Origin: Aromatoleum aromaticum EbN1
GTDB taxonomy: Bacteria; Pseudomonadota; Gammaproteobacteria; Burkholderiales; Rhodocyclaceae
NCBI RefSeq assembly: GCF_000025965.1
Contig: NC_006513.1
Location: 310,001-374,000, forward strand
Reading direction: 5' to 3'
DNA length: 64,000 nucleotides
A model generated the notes under the pieces. The model saw nothing but the letters and a program-made list of their open reading frames with translations. It did no database searches and was not told the origin of the DNA. Below, in pieces: positions 10,201-19,715 of the stretch. Made by a program: the position numbers and the translations under genes. Within the stretch, counting starts at the first letter, position 1. Each line of letters begins with the position of its first letter.

Positions 10201-10973
10201 ACGAGACGATCGATGCCGTCATCGCGCACGCCCGCGTCGGCAACCTCTATGTCAACCGCAACATGATCGGCGCCGTCGTCGGCGTGCAGCCTTTCGGCGG
10301 CGAAGGCCTGTCCGGCACCGGACCGAAAGCGGGCGGCCCGCTGTACGTCCATCGCCTGCTGCGCCGCAGCCCGGGGCCGGCGTTGGAGGGCCGCGACCGG
10401 CTCCCGGACGGCGAGGCGTTCGGCTGCCTCGTCACCTGGCTCGACGGTGCAGGGCGGACGCTGATCGACGACGCCGGCCGCGCATTCCTGCACGAGCGGA
10501 TCGCCGCCTGCCGCGCGACGCGCCTCGCTGGCCTGCGGCTCGCCCTGCCCGGGCCGACCGGCGAAGACAACAGCCTGCGTTTCGTCCCGCGCGGCCTCGT
10601 CGCCGGCGTCGCCACAACCACCGTCGGACGCCTGCACCAGCTCCTCGCCGCGCTCGCGAGCGGCAACCGCATCGTATTCACGGACGATGCCGCGCATCGC
10701 GCGCTGTTCGACGCGCTGCCGGGCCCGGCCCGAAAGGCGGTGACGCTGGACACCGACTGGCCAGGACACCCGTTCGGCGCGCTGCTGCTCGACGGCACCG
10801 CGGCAGAGGCCGACGCGTGGCGCGTCCGCCTCGCCGAACGCGACGGCCCGATCGTGCCGCTGCTGCAGCCCGAACCCGACTATGATGCGGCGCGGCTCGT
10901 CCATGAGCGCACCGTCAGCATCAACACCGCCGCCGCCGGAGGCAATGCCAGCCTGATGGCGCTCGGCGCCTGA
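7296..10973 (+). CDS. putA: Bifunctional proline dehydrogenase / P5C dehydrogenase
   Basis: 1225 residues; oxidises proline to glutamate in two steps at the membrane face. The FAD-dependent proline dehydrogenase barrel occupies about 170-500 (LNIDAEEADRLE near 290, LVKGAYWDAEIKRAQ, YEFQCLHGMGEPLYDQV). The aldehyde dehydrogenase domain follows from about 590, with ISPWNFPLAIF, FTGSVEVA, AETGGQNAMIV and the catalytic Cys in SAGQRCSAL (C834). A further C-terminal domain of about 200 residues is the extra domain of long PutAs. The N-terminal ribbon-helix-helix DNA-binding domain of E. coli PutA is absent, so it is probably not its own repressor. AGGAG at 7280-7284 supports the 7296 start. Confidence 0.95.
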   Translation: MKPEIPDPATAALPAAARSELRRRIDTAWRTPEPECVPPLIRAARIDAALQARIRAQARELVAGLRATRTHSSGVDALMKEFSLSSQEGVALMCLAEALLRVPDSATADRLIRDKLAHRDWHAHLGHSPSLFVNAATWGLLVTGRLVGTSSAQGLSSALTRMLARGGEPLIRRGMDLAMRLLGEQFVTGRNIAEALERSAAARRRGYRYSFDMLGEAAMTAADAQRYLAGYEQAIHAIGKASAGRGVVDGDGISVKLSALHPRYVWSQRGRVLAELLPRLKSLCMLARHYDLGLNIDAEEADRLELSLDLLEALALDDELAGWQGLGFVVQAYQKRAPRVVDWIIELARRSGRRLMVRLVKGAYWDAEIKRAQVEGLAGYPVFTRKLYTDVAYLACARQLLAARDVLYPQFATHNAHTLSAVFQLAGDDYAAGDYEFQCLHGMGEPLYDQVVGDTGSRRRVRIYAPVGSHETLLAYLVRRLLENGANSSFVNRIVDENVSIDALVADPVEEALPLAGAPHPRIPLPADLYGSERRNSAGHDLASEPVRQRIGAALQLSRSVVRRAGPLLANGPASPASRDNVLPVRNPADHSDVVGMVVHADEIDVERALAAASGAAPGWAMRAAAARAACLERAAELIERDTDELVALAVREAGKSWANVLAEVREAVDFCRYYAARVRDFDNASHAALGPVLCISPWNFPLAIFTGQIAAALAAGNPVLAKPAEQTPLIATAAVALFREAGVPAAVLQLLPGRGDIVGAALVADPRVRGVLFTGSVEVATRINRALARRGGDVPLIAETGGQNAMIVDSTALAEQVVADAIASAFDSAGQRCSALRVLCLQDDVADAVLAMLRGALDEMRLGDSSDVRNDIGPVIDADAQAALERHVAAMQASGARITRLALPQRCSRGTFVAPTIIEVGDIRDVGDEHFGPILHVLRYRAEELDRLLDAINATGYGLTMGVHSRIDETIDAVIAHARVGNLYVNRNMIGAVVGVQPFGGEGLSGTGPKAGGPLYVHRLLRRSPGPALEGRDRLPDGEAFGCLVTWLDGAGRTLIDDAGRAFLHERIAACRATRLAGLRLALPGPTGEDNSLRFVPRGLVAGVATTTVGRLHQLLAALASGNRIVFTDDAAHRALFDALPGPARKAVTLDTDWPGHPFGALLLDGTAAEADAWRVRLAERDGPIVPLLQPEPDYDAARLVHERTVSINTAAAGGNASLMALGA

Positions 10974-10992
10974 TGCGGCGGTCAGCCCGGCT

Positions 10993-11553
10993 TCACTCGC
11001 CGGCGAGTTCCGGATATTCGCCGCGCAGCGTCTCCCCGTCGCGCCGCCATGCGAGGCACTCGCCGACGAAGGCGACGGCACGCGCATCCGGCCAGCGTCG
11101 CGGGTCGGGGTCGATGGCGATCTGGCGGGCGACGCGGTCCGGCCAGGAAGCCTGCGTGTAGGTGTTACCGACCTGGGTGATGAGGTCGGTCAGATGCGCA
11201 CATCCTTGCGTCCCGCCGACGCGCTCGCGGACCTGCCGGCCGAATCCGGGCCCGATGTGGAGCCCGATGAGGCGACGATAACCCTCAGCGGCTTCCGGAC
11301 ACACCGGCCACGGCACCGCCATCATCCGCGCCTCGACGTCGAGGATCGTGAAATCCCCGTCGATCAGGAACGCGATCGTCATGTGATGGATCAGTTCGCC
11401 GGGACGGATCGGCTCGCGCGAGCGAAAAATCATCTCCTGCGCCTTCTCGTCCGCGACCGTCGCTTCGACTTCATACAGGCCGTCCTTGCGGCGATAGGCG
11501 CGGCAGGTGATCTGTCGCGTATGCACGAGTTCGCGCTCGCTTTCCCCAAGCAT
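10993..11553 (-). CDS. DUF2889 family protein
   Basis: 186 residues of the uncharacterised DUF2889 family. Visible family features are the start region ELVHTRQITCRAYRR, the central LIDGDFTILDVEA and the later segment around GGTQGCAHLTDL. No membrane segment or signal peptide, so probably cytoplasmic. A very strong ribosome site (AGGAGG on the minus strand) fixes the start at 11553, 18 codons inside the longest frame. It ends 19 bases from the end of putA on the opposite strand. Molecular function unknown. Confidence 0.85.
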   Translation of the reverse strand: MLGESERELVHTRQITCRAYRRKDGLYEVEATVADEKAQEMIFRSREPIRPGELIHHMTIAFLIDGDFTILDVEARMMAVPWPVCPEAAEGYRRLIGLHIGPGFGRQVRERVGGTQGCAHLTDLITQVGNTYTQASWPDRVARQIAIDPDPRRWPDARAVAFVGECLAWRRDGETLRGEYPELAGE

Positions 11554-11646
11554 TCCAGCCTCCTCCGGAGCGGTGGCCGCCTCCGCCACCGCGATGGCAA
11601 AAGTCAATGGTAATCGCAGCCGGCGGGGATCGACAGCACAGGCTGT

Positions 11647-11958
11647 TCAACCGCGGCGGCGGTAGATCGAGGCACGCATCAGCAGCATCGCGGTCACCGG
11701 CGACGTGAGGACGACGAACACTGTGATCAGCAACTCATGGACCACCGGCCGTTGCGCGAGCACCGACGAAACCAGGATCGAGGCAAGCAGGATGCAGCCG
11801 GTGCCCAACGTGCTGCCCATCGTCGGCGCGTGGATGCGGGCGTGGAAATCTTGCAGCCGCAGCAGTCCGAGCGAACCGACGAGCGTCAACAGGCCTCCGA
11901 CCACCAGCAGCGCTGCCGCGGGGAGCGCCGCCCACAACGGCACGTTCATCGCGTTCAT
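11647..11958 (-). CDS. mnhG: Na+/H+ antiporter subunit G
   Basis: 103 residues, last gene of the mnh/mrp operon. Three hydrophobic helices and the MnhG core RLQDFHARIHAPTMGSTLG. MrpG is a small obligatory subunit of the multisubunit Na+(K+)/H+ antiporter in the inner membrane. Its ATG overlaps the mnhF stop by four bases (ATGA), a coupling seen at most junctions of this operon. A second in-frame Met three codons later is possible. Confidence 0.93.
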   Translation of the reverse strand: MNAMNVPLWAALPAAALLVVGGLLTLVGSLGLLRLQDFHARIHAPTMGSTLGTGCILLASILVSSVLAQRPVVHELLITVFVVLTSPVTAMLLMRASIYRRRG

Positions 11959-12236
11959 GGCTCGATGACCTCGCCGCGGAGCAGGAACTTGGCCATCGCG
12001 GTGGCGCCGACGAAGCCGAACAGCGCGATCAGCAGCGCGATGTCGAAGTAGATGCTCGAGCCGAAGCCGATCCCCAGCGTGAGCACGACGAGCATGCCGT
12101 TGATGTACAACGTGTCGAGGGCGAGCACCCGGTCCTGCGCCTGCGGGCCGCGCAGCAGGCGGAGCGCGGCGCATCCCATCGCGACCGAAACGCACATCAG
12201 GGCGAAGTACACGGCCCACGGAAGGACATTGTTCAT
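11955..12236 (-). CDS. mnhF: Na+/H+ antiporter subunit F
   Basis: 93 residues, three membrane helices; RLLRGPQAQDRVLALDTLYIN is typical of MnhF/MrpF, with an acidic pair in the conserved loop. MrpF relatives have been linked to cholate efflux but normally act as part of the antiporter complex. Start and stop both overlap the neighbouring genes by ATGA. Confidence 0.93.
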   Translation of the reverse strand: MNNVLPWAVYFALMCVSVAMGCAALRLLRGPQAQDRVLALDTLYINGMLVVLTLGIGFGSSIYFDIALLIALFGFVGATAMAKFLLRGEVIEP

Positions 12237-12715
12237 TCGAAGATCTCCATCAGAGGTCGTTCGTAGCGCTGCTTGACCGTTCGTATCCACGCGGCTTCGT
12301 CCTGCAGGTCGAGGATATGCAGCGTCAACACGTTGCTCTCCCTGTCGTATCCGGCCCAGACGGAGCCTGGACAGGCGGTGATGATCATCGCCAGCACGGC
12401 GAGTCCGTGCGGATCGCGCAGTTCGAGCGGAATCTTCATGAAACCGATGTGCGGCTGCCGCTTCGACGCGCCCACGATGATGCTGCCGACTGCAATGTTG
12501 GAGCGGATGATATCGACGAGGACGTCGAAGAACAGGAAGACTGCGACGTCGAAGCGCCGCGGCCACGCGGACACCGGGCGCAGGGCCGCGACGGCGAGCG
12601 TGACCAGGCCCGCGAACAACACGCCGAGCGCGATCTGCCCCGGCGCGAGGCTGTCGTTGAGGGACAGCCACATCACCAGCAGGAAGATCGGCAGAGTCGG
12701 CAGTCTGCGCTTCAT
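12233..12715 (-). CDS. mnhE: Na+/H+ antiporter subunit E
   Basis: 160 residues. Two N-terminal membrane helices (after MKRRLP and around VTLAVAALRP) followed by a cytoplasmic domain with NIAVGSIIVG, LAMIITACPGS and LHILDL, the MnhE pattern. Start overlaps the mnhD stop by ATGA, its stop overlaps the mnhF start the same way. Essential subunit of Mrp complexes by family knowledge. Confidence 0.93.
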   Translation of the reverse strand: MKRRLPTLPIFLLVMWLSLNDSLAPGQIALGVLFAGLVTLAVAALRPVSAWPRRFDVAVFLFFDVLVDIIRSNIAVGSIIVGASKRQPHIGFMKIPLELRDPHGLAVLAMIITACPGSVWAGYDRESNVLTLHILDLQDEAAWIRTVKQRYERPLMEIFE

Positions 12716-14328
12716 CGCCCAAAACCTTCCGTCGCCGCCGGCAGCACTGCTTCCACGTAGCCACTGCCTTCGAGGTATCGGGCGGTCGCGTTGAAATACG
12801 TCATTGCCGGCCCGGCGCCTCCCGCGAGCGCGACGCACAGCAGCAGCAGCGCGGTGACGGGAACGGCTTCGATCCATTGCAGCCGCGGCACGCTGCGCTC
12901 GGTGCTCCAGAAAATGCGTACCCCGATGCGCGACAATGCGACCACGCCGGCGAAACCGGAAATCAGCAGCGCGGCAATGAACAGCCCGGGGTGCGGGGCG
13001 TTGGAGCCGGGTCCCGGTTCGAAAGCGATTGCCGCGACGAGCAGCGTGAACTTCCCGACGAACCCCGACAGCGGCGGCAACCCTGTCAGCAGGACCGCGC
13101 ACAAGACGAACGCCAGGCCGAGGAAAGCCATCGCGGCCGGGATCGGAAAGCCGACGACGCTCTCGATCTGTCTGGGGTCCTGGGGATCCTGGAGCCCGAA
13201 GGCTTCGAAGCTGACCGCGAGGAGGTCAGCGGCGATCGCCCGGCCGCGCTCGGCCATTTCGATGACCATGAAGAACGCCCCGCTCGCGAGCACCGAGCTG
13301 ACGAGATAGAACAGGCCGGGACCCGTCAGCGCGTAGCCGTCGAAGCCGAATGCCGTCAGCAGCGTTCCCGACGAGACGATCACCGTGCAGCCGGCGAGGC
13401 GGTCCAGCTGCTGCGCGGCGAGCATTCCGAGCGTCCCGGTCGCGATCGTCGCGAGGCCGGTGTAGAACATCCATTCCCCGCCGAACGGAGCCGGCGCGGC
13501 GTCGCCGAGCAGCGTTTCGAAGCGCAGCAGCCCATAGACGCCGACTTTCGTCAGGATCGCGAACACGCCCGCCACCGGCGCAGCCGCCGCGCCGTAGGCG
13601 GCGACCAGCCAGAAGTTCAGCGGCCACGCACCCGCCTTGACGAGGAACACGACGCCTAGCAGCGCCGCGGCCGCATCCACCAGCGCCCGTTCGTCTCCTG
13701 TGAGGAGCGGGATGCGCAACGCCAGTTCGGCCATGTTGAGCGTGCCGGTGACACCGTAGATGAGGGACGCCGCGACCAGGAAAAGCAGCGACGCGACGAG
13801 ATTGACGACGATGTAATGCAGCCCGGCCTTCACCCGCGTCGCGCCCGAACCGTGCAGGACGAGCCCGTACGACGCGGCGAGCAGCACTTCGAAAAAGACG
13901 AACAGGTTGAACAGATCCCCGGTCAGGAAGGCGCCGCTGATCCCCATCAGCAGGAACTGAGAAAGCGGCAGAAAATGCGTGCCGGCGCGCTCCCACCGCG
14001 CGAGCGAATATACAAGCGTCGCGAGTCCCAGCGTCACGCCCAGCGTGAGCATGATCGCCGACAGGCGGTCGACGACCAGCACGATACCGAACGGCGCGGC
14101 CCAGTCGCTGAGCGCATAAACGCCGACCTCGCCGCTCCACGGCGCGGCGATCAGGCCGCCGCTCATCCCCAGCAGCATGATCGCGACGACCAGCTGCGCG
14201 ATCGTCGATGCCAGCGCGAGAATCGTGCGCGCGCGCCGCCGCGTTTCGCTGAACAGCAGCATCGCCGCTCCCGCGAACAGCGGCAGGACGACCGGCAGGA
14301 TCGGCAGATGCTGCAGCCAGCCGCTCAC
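12712..14328 (-). CDS. mnhD: Na+/H+ antiporter subunit D (NuoN/NuoM-like)
   Basis: 538 residues with about 14 hydrophobic helices; a proton-pumping subunit homologous to complex I NuoM/N. Visible is the conserved quinone/proton-path region with LFNLFVFFEVLLAASYGLV (functional Glu in FFEV) and a Lys in VFLVKAGAWPLNFWL. The start is GTG at 14328 with GAGGG upstream. Unlike every other junction of the operon, 141 bases separate it from mnhC. Confidence 0.94.
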   Translation of the reverse strand: MSGWLQHLPILPVVLPLFAGAAMLLFSETRRRARTILALASTIAQLVVAIMLLGMSGGLIAAPWSGEVGVYALSDWAAPFGIVLVVDRLSAIMLTLGVTLGLATLVYSLARWERAGTHFLPLSQFLLMGISGAFLTGDLFNLFVFFEVLLAASYGLVLHGSGATRVKAGLHYIVVNLVASLLFLVAASLIYGVTGTLNMAELALRIPLLTGDERALVDAAAALLGVVFLVKAGAWPLNFWLVAAYGAAAAPVAGVFAILTKVGVYGLLRFETLLGDAAPAPFGGEWMFYTGLATIATGTLGMLAAQQLDRLAGCTVIVSSGTLLTAFGFDGYALTGPGLFYLVSSVLASGAFFMVIEMAERGRAIAADLLAVSFEAFGLQDPQDPRQIESVVGFPIPAAMAFLGLAFVLCAVLLTGLPPLSGFVGKFTLLVAAIAFEPGPGSNAPHPGLFIAALLISGFAGVVALSRIGVRIFWSTERSVPRLQWIEAVPVTALLLLCVALAGGAGPAMTYFNATARYLEGSGYVEAVLPAATEGFGR

Positions 14329-14469
14329 TGGAGCACCCTCGCGCTACGCGCGGTCCCGCCAAGCGGGCCTGAGCGCTTCTTGGGGCGGCCCGGCGAAGTG
14401 CTCATGCCGGAGCTCCGCCAAAAGGGCAATCGGCCAGGCGTGATGCGGCCGCGGAACGCATCGGCTTCG
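14329..14469. repeat. Structured spacer inside the mnh operon, possible dispersed repeat
   Basis: 141-base spacer between mnhC and mnhD where all other mnh genes overlap. Its mnhD-proximal half (about 14340-14400) has several short inverted repeats, such as CGCGCTACGCGCG and the arms around CCGCCAAGCGGG. It may be an intergenic repeat inserted in the operon. I cannot see a second copy in this window, so this is a low-confidence call. Confidence 0.3.
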
Positions 14470-14817
14470 TCATTCCTGCTCCGGCTCCCTTCCGTCGACA
14501 TGGTCGGTGCCCGTCAGCCCGCGCGAGGCAAGCAGCACGACGAGGAACAGTGCGGTCGTCGCGAAACCGATGACGATCGCAGTGAGCACCAGCGCCTGCG
14601 GCACCGGATCGGCGTAAAACGCGGGGTTGCTGCCGTGGGACGGCGCGATCACCGGTGCACGGCCGAGATTGAGTCGTCCCATGCCGAAGATGAACAGGTT
14701 CACCGCGTAGGCCAGCAGCGACAGGCCGATGATGAGCTGGTAGGTGCGGGGGCGCAGCAGCAGGTACACGCCCGAGCCGCCCATGATCCCGATCGCCAGC
14801 GCAAGGACGATTTCCAT
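14470..14817 (-). CDS. mnhC: Na+/H+ antiporter subunit C (NuoK-like)
   Basis: 115 residues, three helices, NuoK-like; GVYLLLRPRTYQLIIGLSLL and the PVPQALVLTAIVIGFA segment are diagnostic for MnhC/MrpC. Its ATG overlaps the mnhA stop (one shared base at 14817). The hydrophilic tail after residue 105 is ordinary for the family. Confidence 0.94.
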   Translation of the reverse strand: MEIVLALAIGIMGGSGVYLLLRPRTYQLIIGLSLLAYAVNLFIFGMGRLNLGRAPVIAPSHGSNPAFYADPVPQALVLTAIVIGFATTALFLVVLLASRGLTGTDHVDGREPEQE

Positions 14818-17720
14818 CAGACGAACCCTCCGCGAGCAAGCATCGCCTTGCGGTGATGGCTGCGCAGCGACTGGTGCGCGATCGCGACCAGCATCAGCAC
14901 TGTCGCCCCGACGACGAGCAGGTAGACCCCGAGATCGAACAGCAGCACTGTCGACAGATGGATTTCACCGAGCAGGGGCAGCTTGCCGTGCCACGACTGG
15001 TTCGACAGGAACGGCTCGGCGGCGAACCACGCGCCGGCCCCGGCAATCCCGGCCCCGAGCAGCCCGAACGCAATCCAGTATTGGGGATGGATGCGCAGCC
15101 GCGACTCCACCCATACCGTGCCGCCGACGATGTACTGCAGGATCACTGCGGTCGCGAGCACGAGCCCGCCGACGAAGCCGCCGCCCGGCGCATTGTGCCC
15201 GCGCAACAGGAAGAACAGCGACACCAGCGTCGCCAGCGGCAGGAGCAGTCGCACGATCACCGCCGGCAGCATCAGGTAACCGTCCGGCAGCGGCGCGCCG
15301 GGGTCCGGCAGCCGCTCTTCACTGTCTCCGTCCGGTCCGTCCTGCTCGCTTTGCTGGCGCGGCAGCGCGACGCTCTCGGGCGCCGGGCGGAACCGGCGCA
15401 GGAGCGCATACACGGTCAGCGCGACGATCCCGAGCACGGTGATTTCGCCGAAGGTGTCGAACCCCCGGAAGTCGACGAGGATCACGTTCACGACGTTCAG
15501 GCCGCCGCCGTCCGGCAGCGCCCGTTCGACGAAGAACGGCGAGATGCCACCGTCGGTCGGAGGGCGTGTCAGGATGGCATAGGCTAGACCGGCGAGTCCG
15601 AGTCCCGCTGCGGCTGCGACGAGGGTGTCCCGGGCACGCCGTACGTGCGTGCTCAGCGGCACCCGCTCCCCCATCCGGAAACGCTCGTCGCGCCGCGGTA
15701 ACCACCGCAGCCCGAGCAGAATCAGCACTGCAGTGACGACCTCGACGGTGAGTTGCGTGAGCGCGAGATCGGGCGCGGAGAACCAGACGAAGGTCAGGCT
15801 CGTCGCAAGCCCGGCGCCCCCGGACAGGATCAGCGCCGCGAAACGGTGATGCTTGGCCTGCCACGCGGCGGCGACGGCGCACGCCGCGCCGATGACCCAC
15901 ATCAGCACGAAAGCCGGGTGGGGAGGAAGGATCGGACGCGTGCCCCACGACCACCCTGCGGTCAGCGCCGGATAAAGCGCCCCGACGACCGCGACCCCGA
16001 CCACCAGCAACAACTGCGTCTGCAGGCGGCGCGAGGACAACGCACGCAGCACACGCTCGGAACCCGACATGATTCCGGTCTGCGCCACATCGAACGCCCG
16101 CTTGCCATCGAAACGGCCGAGGAGCGGCGCGCGGATCCCCGGATAGCGCCGCAGCAGAATGGTCAGCAGGATTCCGCCGGCGAGCGCGCCGAAGCTCATC
16201 AGCACGGGCAGGTTGAACCCGTGCCACACCGCCAGGCTGTAGGCGGGCGCATCGGCGCCGAGGATCGCCGTCGTCGCCGTCTTCAGGAACGGACCGACAG
16301 TGTGCGCCGGGAAAACGCCGACCAGCAGGCACATCAGCACCAGCAGCGCGCTCGGCAGCAGCATCCAGCGCGTCGGTTCGTGCGGCGCGCGCGGCAGGTC
16401 GGTCGCCTTCGGGCCGAGGAAGACTTCGTCGATGAAGCGCAGCGAATAGGCGACGCTGAACATCCCTGCGACCGTTGCCGCGAGCGGCAGCCCGATCCGC
16501 TGCACGTCGGGGCGCTGCAGGAAGACGGTTTCGGAGAAGAACATCTCCTTCGACAGGAAGCCGTTGAGCAGCGGCACGCCGGCCATCGACGCGGCAGCGA
16601 CGAACGCCAGCGTCGCCGTGAGCGGCATTGCGCGGTAAAGACCGGACAGACGTTTCAGGTTTCGCGTGCCCGTCTCGTGGTCGACGATGCCGGCCGCCAT
16701 GAACAGCGAAGCCTTGAACGCGGCGTGATTGACGATGTGGAACACTGCTGCGACCAGCGCCAGTTGCGTGTTCATCCCGAGGAGCAGCGTGATGAGGCCG
16801 AGATGGCTGATCGTCGAGTACGCGAGCACGCCCTTCATGTCTTCCTGGAACAGCGCCAGATAGGCGCCGATCACCAGCGAGAACAAGCCGGCGCCGCCGA
16901 CGATCCAGAACCATGCGTCGGTCCCCGAGAGCACGGGCCACAGCCGCGCCAGCAGGAACACTCCGGCCTTGACCATCGTCGCCGAGTGCAGATAGGCCGA
17001 AACCGGCGTCGGCGCCGCCATCGCGTGCGGCAGCCAGAAATGGAACGGAAACTGCGCGCTCTTCGTCAGCGCGCCGAACGCGATCAGCGTGAGCGCCGCC
17101 GGATACCAGGGATGCGAACGGATCACCGCCCCCGAATCCAGCACGACATCCAGATCGTAGCTTCCCGCCATATGGCCGAGCAGGAGCACGCCGCCAAGCA
17201 GCGAAAGTCCGCCCGCTGCCGTGACGGTGAGCGCCATGCGCGCGCCCCGGCGAGCATCCACGCGGTGGTGCCAGTACGCGATCAGCATGAACGAGGCGAG
17301 GCTCGTCAGCTCCCAGAACATCGTCATCTGGATCAGGTTGCCCGACAGTACCACGCCGAGCATCGCGCCCATGAATGCGAGAAAAAAGGAGAAGAACCGC
17401 GGCACCGGATCGGCCGGCGACATGTAATAGCGCGCATATACGACGACGAGGGTCCCCATCGCGGCGACCAGCATCGCGAACAGCCACGCGAAGCCGTCGA
17501 GCCGCAGCGAGAAGCTCAGGCCGAGTTCCGGGGCCCACGGCAGCGACGCACGCACGACGCCTCCGTCGGCGACCTGCGGGTACAGGCTCGCAGTCAGCAG
17601 GGTCGTCGCGAGCGCAACCAGCCCGGCGAGCCATGCTTCGGCGTTTCGGGCGTTCGACGGGAGGAAGGCGGCGCACAGGCTGCCGGCGAACGGCAGCAGT
17701 ATGATCAGGAGCAGAGTCAT
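14817..17720 (-). CDS. mnhA: Na+/H+ antiporter subunit A fused to subunit B
   Basis: 967 residues, first gene of the antiporter operon. About 1-520 is the NuoL-like ion-translocating part with [35 protein letters not shown] and [10 protein letters not shown]. About 570-780 is the C-terminal MrpA extension, and the last part (from about 825, with a [14 protein letters not shown] motif) is an MrpB domain. The A-B fusion is standard in Gram-negative 'group 2' Mrp operons. GGAG lies five bases before the ATG. The complex exports Na+ or K+ in exchange for protons, for pH and salt homeostasis. Confidence 0.95.
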   Translation of the reverse strand: MTLLLIILLPFAGSLCAAFLPSNARNAEAWLAGLVALATTLLTASLYPQVADGGVVRASLPWAPELGLSFSLRLDGFAWLFAMLVAAMGTLVVVYARYYMSPADPVPRFFSFFLAFMGAMLGVVLSGNLIQMTMFWELTSLASFMLIAYWHHRVDARRGARMALTVTAAGGLSLLGGVLLLGHMAGSYDLDVVLDSGAVIRSHPWYPAALTLIAFGALTKSAQFPFHFWLPHAMAAPTPVSAYLHSATMVKAGVFLLARLWPVLSGTDAWFWIVGGAGLFSLVIGAYLALFQEDMKGVLAYSTISHLGLITLLLGMNTQLALVAAVFHIVNHAAFKASLFMAAGIVDHETGTRNLKRLSGLYRAMPLTATLAFVAAASMAGVPLLNGFLSKEMFFSETVFLQRPDVQRIGLPLAATVAGMFSVAYSLRFIDEVFLGPKATDLPRAPHEPTRWMLLPSALLVLMCLLVGVFPAHTVGPFLKTATTAILGADAPAYSLAVWHGFNLPVLMSFGALAGGILLTILLRRYPGIRAPLLGRFDGKRAFDVAQTGIMSGSERVLRALSSRRLQTQLLLVVGVAVVGALYPALTAGWSWGTRPILPPHPAFVLMWVIGAACAVAAAWQAKHHRFAALILSGGAGLATSLTFVWFSAPDLALTQLTVEVVTAVLILLGLRWLPRRDERFRMGERVPLSTHVRRARDTLVAAAAGLGLAGLAYAILTRPPTDGGISPFFVERALPDGGGLNVVNVILVDFRGFDTFGEITVLGIVALTVYALLRRFRPAPESVALPRQQSEQDGPDGDSEERLPDPGAPLPDGYLMLPAVIVRLLLPLATLVSLFFLLRGHNAPGGGFVGGLVLATAVILQYIVGGTVWVESRLRIHPQYWIAFGLLGAGIAGAGAWFAAEPFLSNQSWHGKLPLLGEIHLSTVLLFDLGVYLLVVGATVLMLVAIAHQSLRSHHRKAMLARGGFV

Positions 17721-18392
17721 TTTGCTCCAATGCTAACCCGTAATTGCGTATCCCGGCGAGCCACCATGCCGTAATGCTAAAAGACGCGCACAGACGCAGT
17801 ACCCCTCGTCCTCGCCTGCGCCCTGATACGTTGATCGAAAGCCTTCGACCCCGTACGGGTAGCGGATTTCAACGGCAGACTTCAGAAGGACAAGCGAGAA
17901 AAACCTGATCGAGAGGCTCATCGCTGGCTCGTCGACATGACGTCGAGGACGAGCAGGAATCCAGAGACGACTGGAAGATGAACCGAGGGCGCAACTAGAA
18001 CAACGGCGGGAAAGCAAAGCATGATCGTTTCCCTCATAGGCGGAAACGCCCTCTCTTAGCAGTATTTTTACGCCCCCCGCAAGCTGTGGCGAAATCCGGG
18101 ACAAGAAATAATTCTACCATTGAACTTGGTAGAAAGTCTAGTCCCATACGACTTCCAAAAGTCAAAAACATGGAGGGATCATGAGGGCAAGACTTCGAAG
18201 GTAGGAGTGCGCGACGACGATGCGCAGCAGATCGCCAATCAACACATGATAGCCAGTGGGTGCGGTACTTAGCCGTTTGAGCTTATGTGCAAGTGGTGTT
18301 CCGGAAGGAAATATGAGAGAAATAGCCAATGGCATTACTCAGAAGACAGGAACTTACTAACTCTCAAGAAACAGAACTGACGGCAGCGGTTT
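17721..18392. other. Gene-free flank of the IS cluster
   Basis: 672 bases without a convincing gene, visibly less GC-rich than the mnh operon. A perfect 7-base inverted repeat, TCTACCA (18113-18119) and TGGTAGA (18127-18133), forms a short hairpin. The mnh promoter must lie near 17725-17850. The right part probably includes the non-coding end of the IS110-type element; no boundary could be placed because that family has no terminal repeats. Confidence 0.45.
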
Positions 18393-19715
18393 TCATGCGG
18401 CCACCGCGGTCGGTTGAAGTTGAAACCCGAAGGCAGCGGCGCGGCGCTTGAGGGCGGCGATACTACGTTGCCGCTGCTGTTCCTCGTAACGTTGTTGCCC
18501 CTGATCGACGAATTGTTCGCCGCGCGTGAGCATGAAGTAGACCAGGCGGGCCAGTTTGTGGGCGACAGCGGTATTGGCGCGGGGTTTGTCCATGCGTGCG
18601 CACAGCCGGTGGTAGAAGGCGCCGAGGGCTGAGTTGCTGTGCGAGAGCGTCATGGCCGCCATCTTCAGCGCATGCCGCGCCCGATTGGCTGAGCGCTTGG
18701 TGCTGGACGCGAGCACCTTGCCGCCGCTGATCTTGGTGCCCGGACAAAGCCCGAGCCAGGAGCAGAAGTGCTTGACGCTGGCAAAGCGACTCAGATCGGG
18801 CCCGATCTCCGACAGGAGCTTCATGACAACGGTGACGCCCAGGCCATTGATGCGCGTCAGATCGACGCCGGCCCAGTTAGCCAAGGCTTGACGAAGGCCG
18901 AATGCCGTCGCCAGTTTGCTGCCGCTGCGCGGCGCTTGGCCGAGATCAAGCTGGGTTTGACCGCGTTCGGCCAGCAGCGTCTGCAGCTTGGCATCGCACT
19001 CGGTGAGGCGACGCGCAATGTCGTCGTACATCGCTAGCGCCTGGCCGAGCACGAACAGATGTTCCTCGCGCCAGTTGCCGGTCAGTGCCTTGACCACGTC
19101 CTCGGAGCTGGCCTTGACCCGACGATGGCGAAGCCGAGCCAGCACCTGCGGATCGCGCTCGCCGGCGACAATGGCGCGGATGATCGCCTCCCCGGTCATG
19201 CCCATGATGTCGCTGAGCACTTCGGTCAGCTGGAGGTTCATCTGCACGAGCGCCTTCTGCATGCGCTGCACCCAGCGCGCCTGCTCGGTCAGGAGGACCT
19301 CGCGTTGGCGCACGATCGCGCGCACGACGCATACCTCGCCCGCCGGACGCCAGGCGGCGCGCAGCAACCCGAGGCTCATGAGTTTCTGCAGCCACTGGCA
19401 ATCCTGCACGTCGCTCTTGCGGCCGGGCACGTATTTCAACTGCCGCGCATCGACCAGCCAGACCTTCAGCCCGCGCTGTTCCAGCACCTCATGCACCGGA
19501 ATCCAGTACACCCCGGTCGATTCCAGCGCCACGGTATCGACACCACAGGCCAGCAGCCAGTCGGCCATCCCGTTCAAGTCGTCGGTCATCGTCCCGAATT
19601 CGCGCACCGAATCCTCGGCCACATGCGGCGGCACCGCCACCCAGTGACTCGATGCGCCGACATCAATCCCCGCCGCATTGGGAAAGACTTCCTCGTTTCG
19701 CTTGCGCATTGCCAT
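18393..19715 (-). CDS. IS110-family transposase (DEDD recombinase)
   Basis: 440 residues. The N-terminal RuvC-like DEDD domain shows GIDVGASSHWVAV (first Asp), ALESTGVYWIPV (Glu) and GRKSDVQD (Asps). The C-terminal Transposase_20 domain includes INGLGVTVVMKLLSEIG and the FCSWLGLCPGTKIS region, which carries the expected nucleophilic Ser. These enzymes move without inverted repeats and, in characterised members, are guided by a bridge RNA from a non-coding end. Start set at the Met of MAMRKRNEE (19715); the frame stays open upstream but that part looks non-coding. Confidence 0.92.
   Translation of the reverse strand: MAMRKRNEEVFPNAAGIDVGASSHWVAVPPHVAEDSVREFGTMTDDLNGMADWLLACGVDTVALESTGVYWIPVHEVLEQRGLKVWLVDARQLKYVPGRKSDVQDCQWLQKLMSLGLLRAAWRPAGEVCVVRAIVRQREVLLTEQARWVQRMQKALVQMNLQLTEVLSDIMGMTGEAIIRAIVAGERDPQVLARLRHRRVKASSEDVVKALTGNWREEHLFVLGQALAMYDDIARRLTECDAKLQTLLAERGQTQLDLGQAPRSGSKLATAFGLRQALANWAGVDLTRINGLGVTVVMKLLSEIGPDLSRFASVKHFCSWLGLCPGTKISGGKVLASSTKRSANRARHALKMAAMTLSHSNSALGAFYHRLCARMDKPRANTAVAHKLARLVYFMLTRGEQFVDQGQQRYEEQQRQRSIAALKRRAAAFGFQLQPTAVAA

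Noticed and set aside
15753-17774. 673-aa plus-strand open frame
   Set aside because: Antisense to mnhA; composition is a high-GC shadow rich in Arg/Gln/His with no domain or ribosome site.
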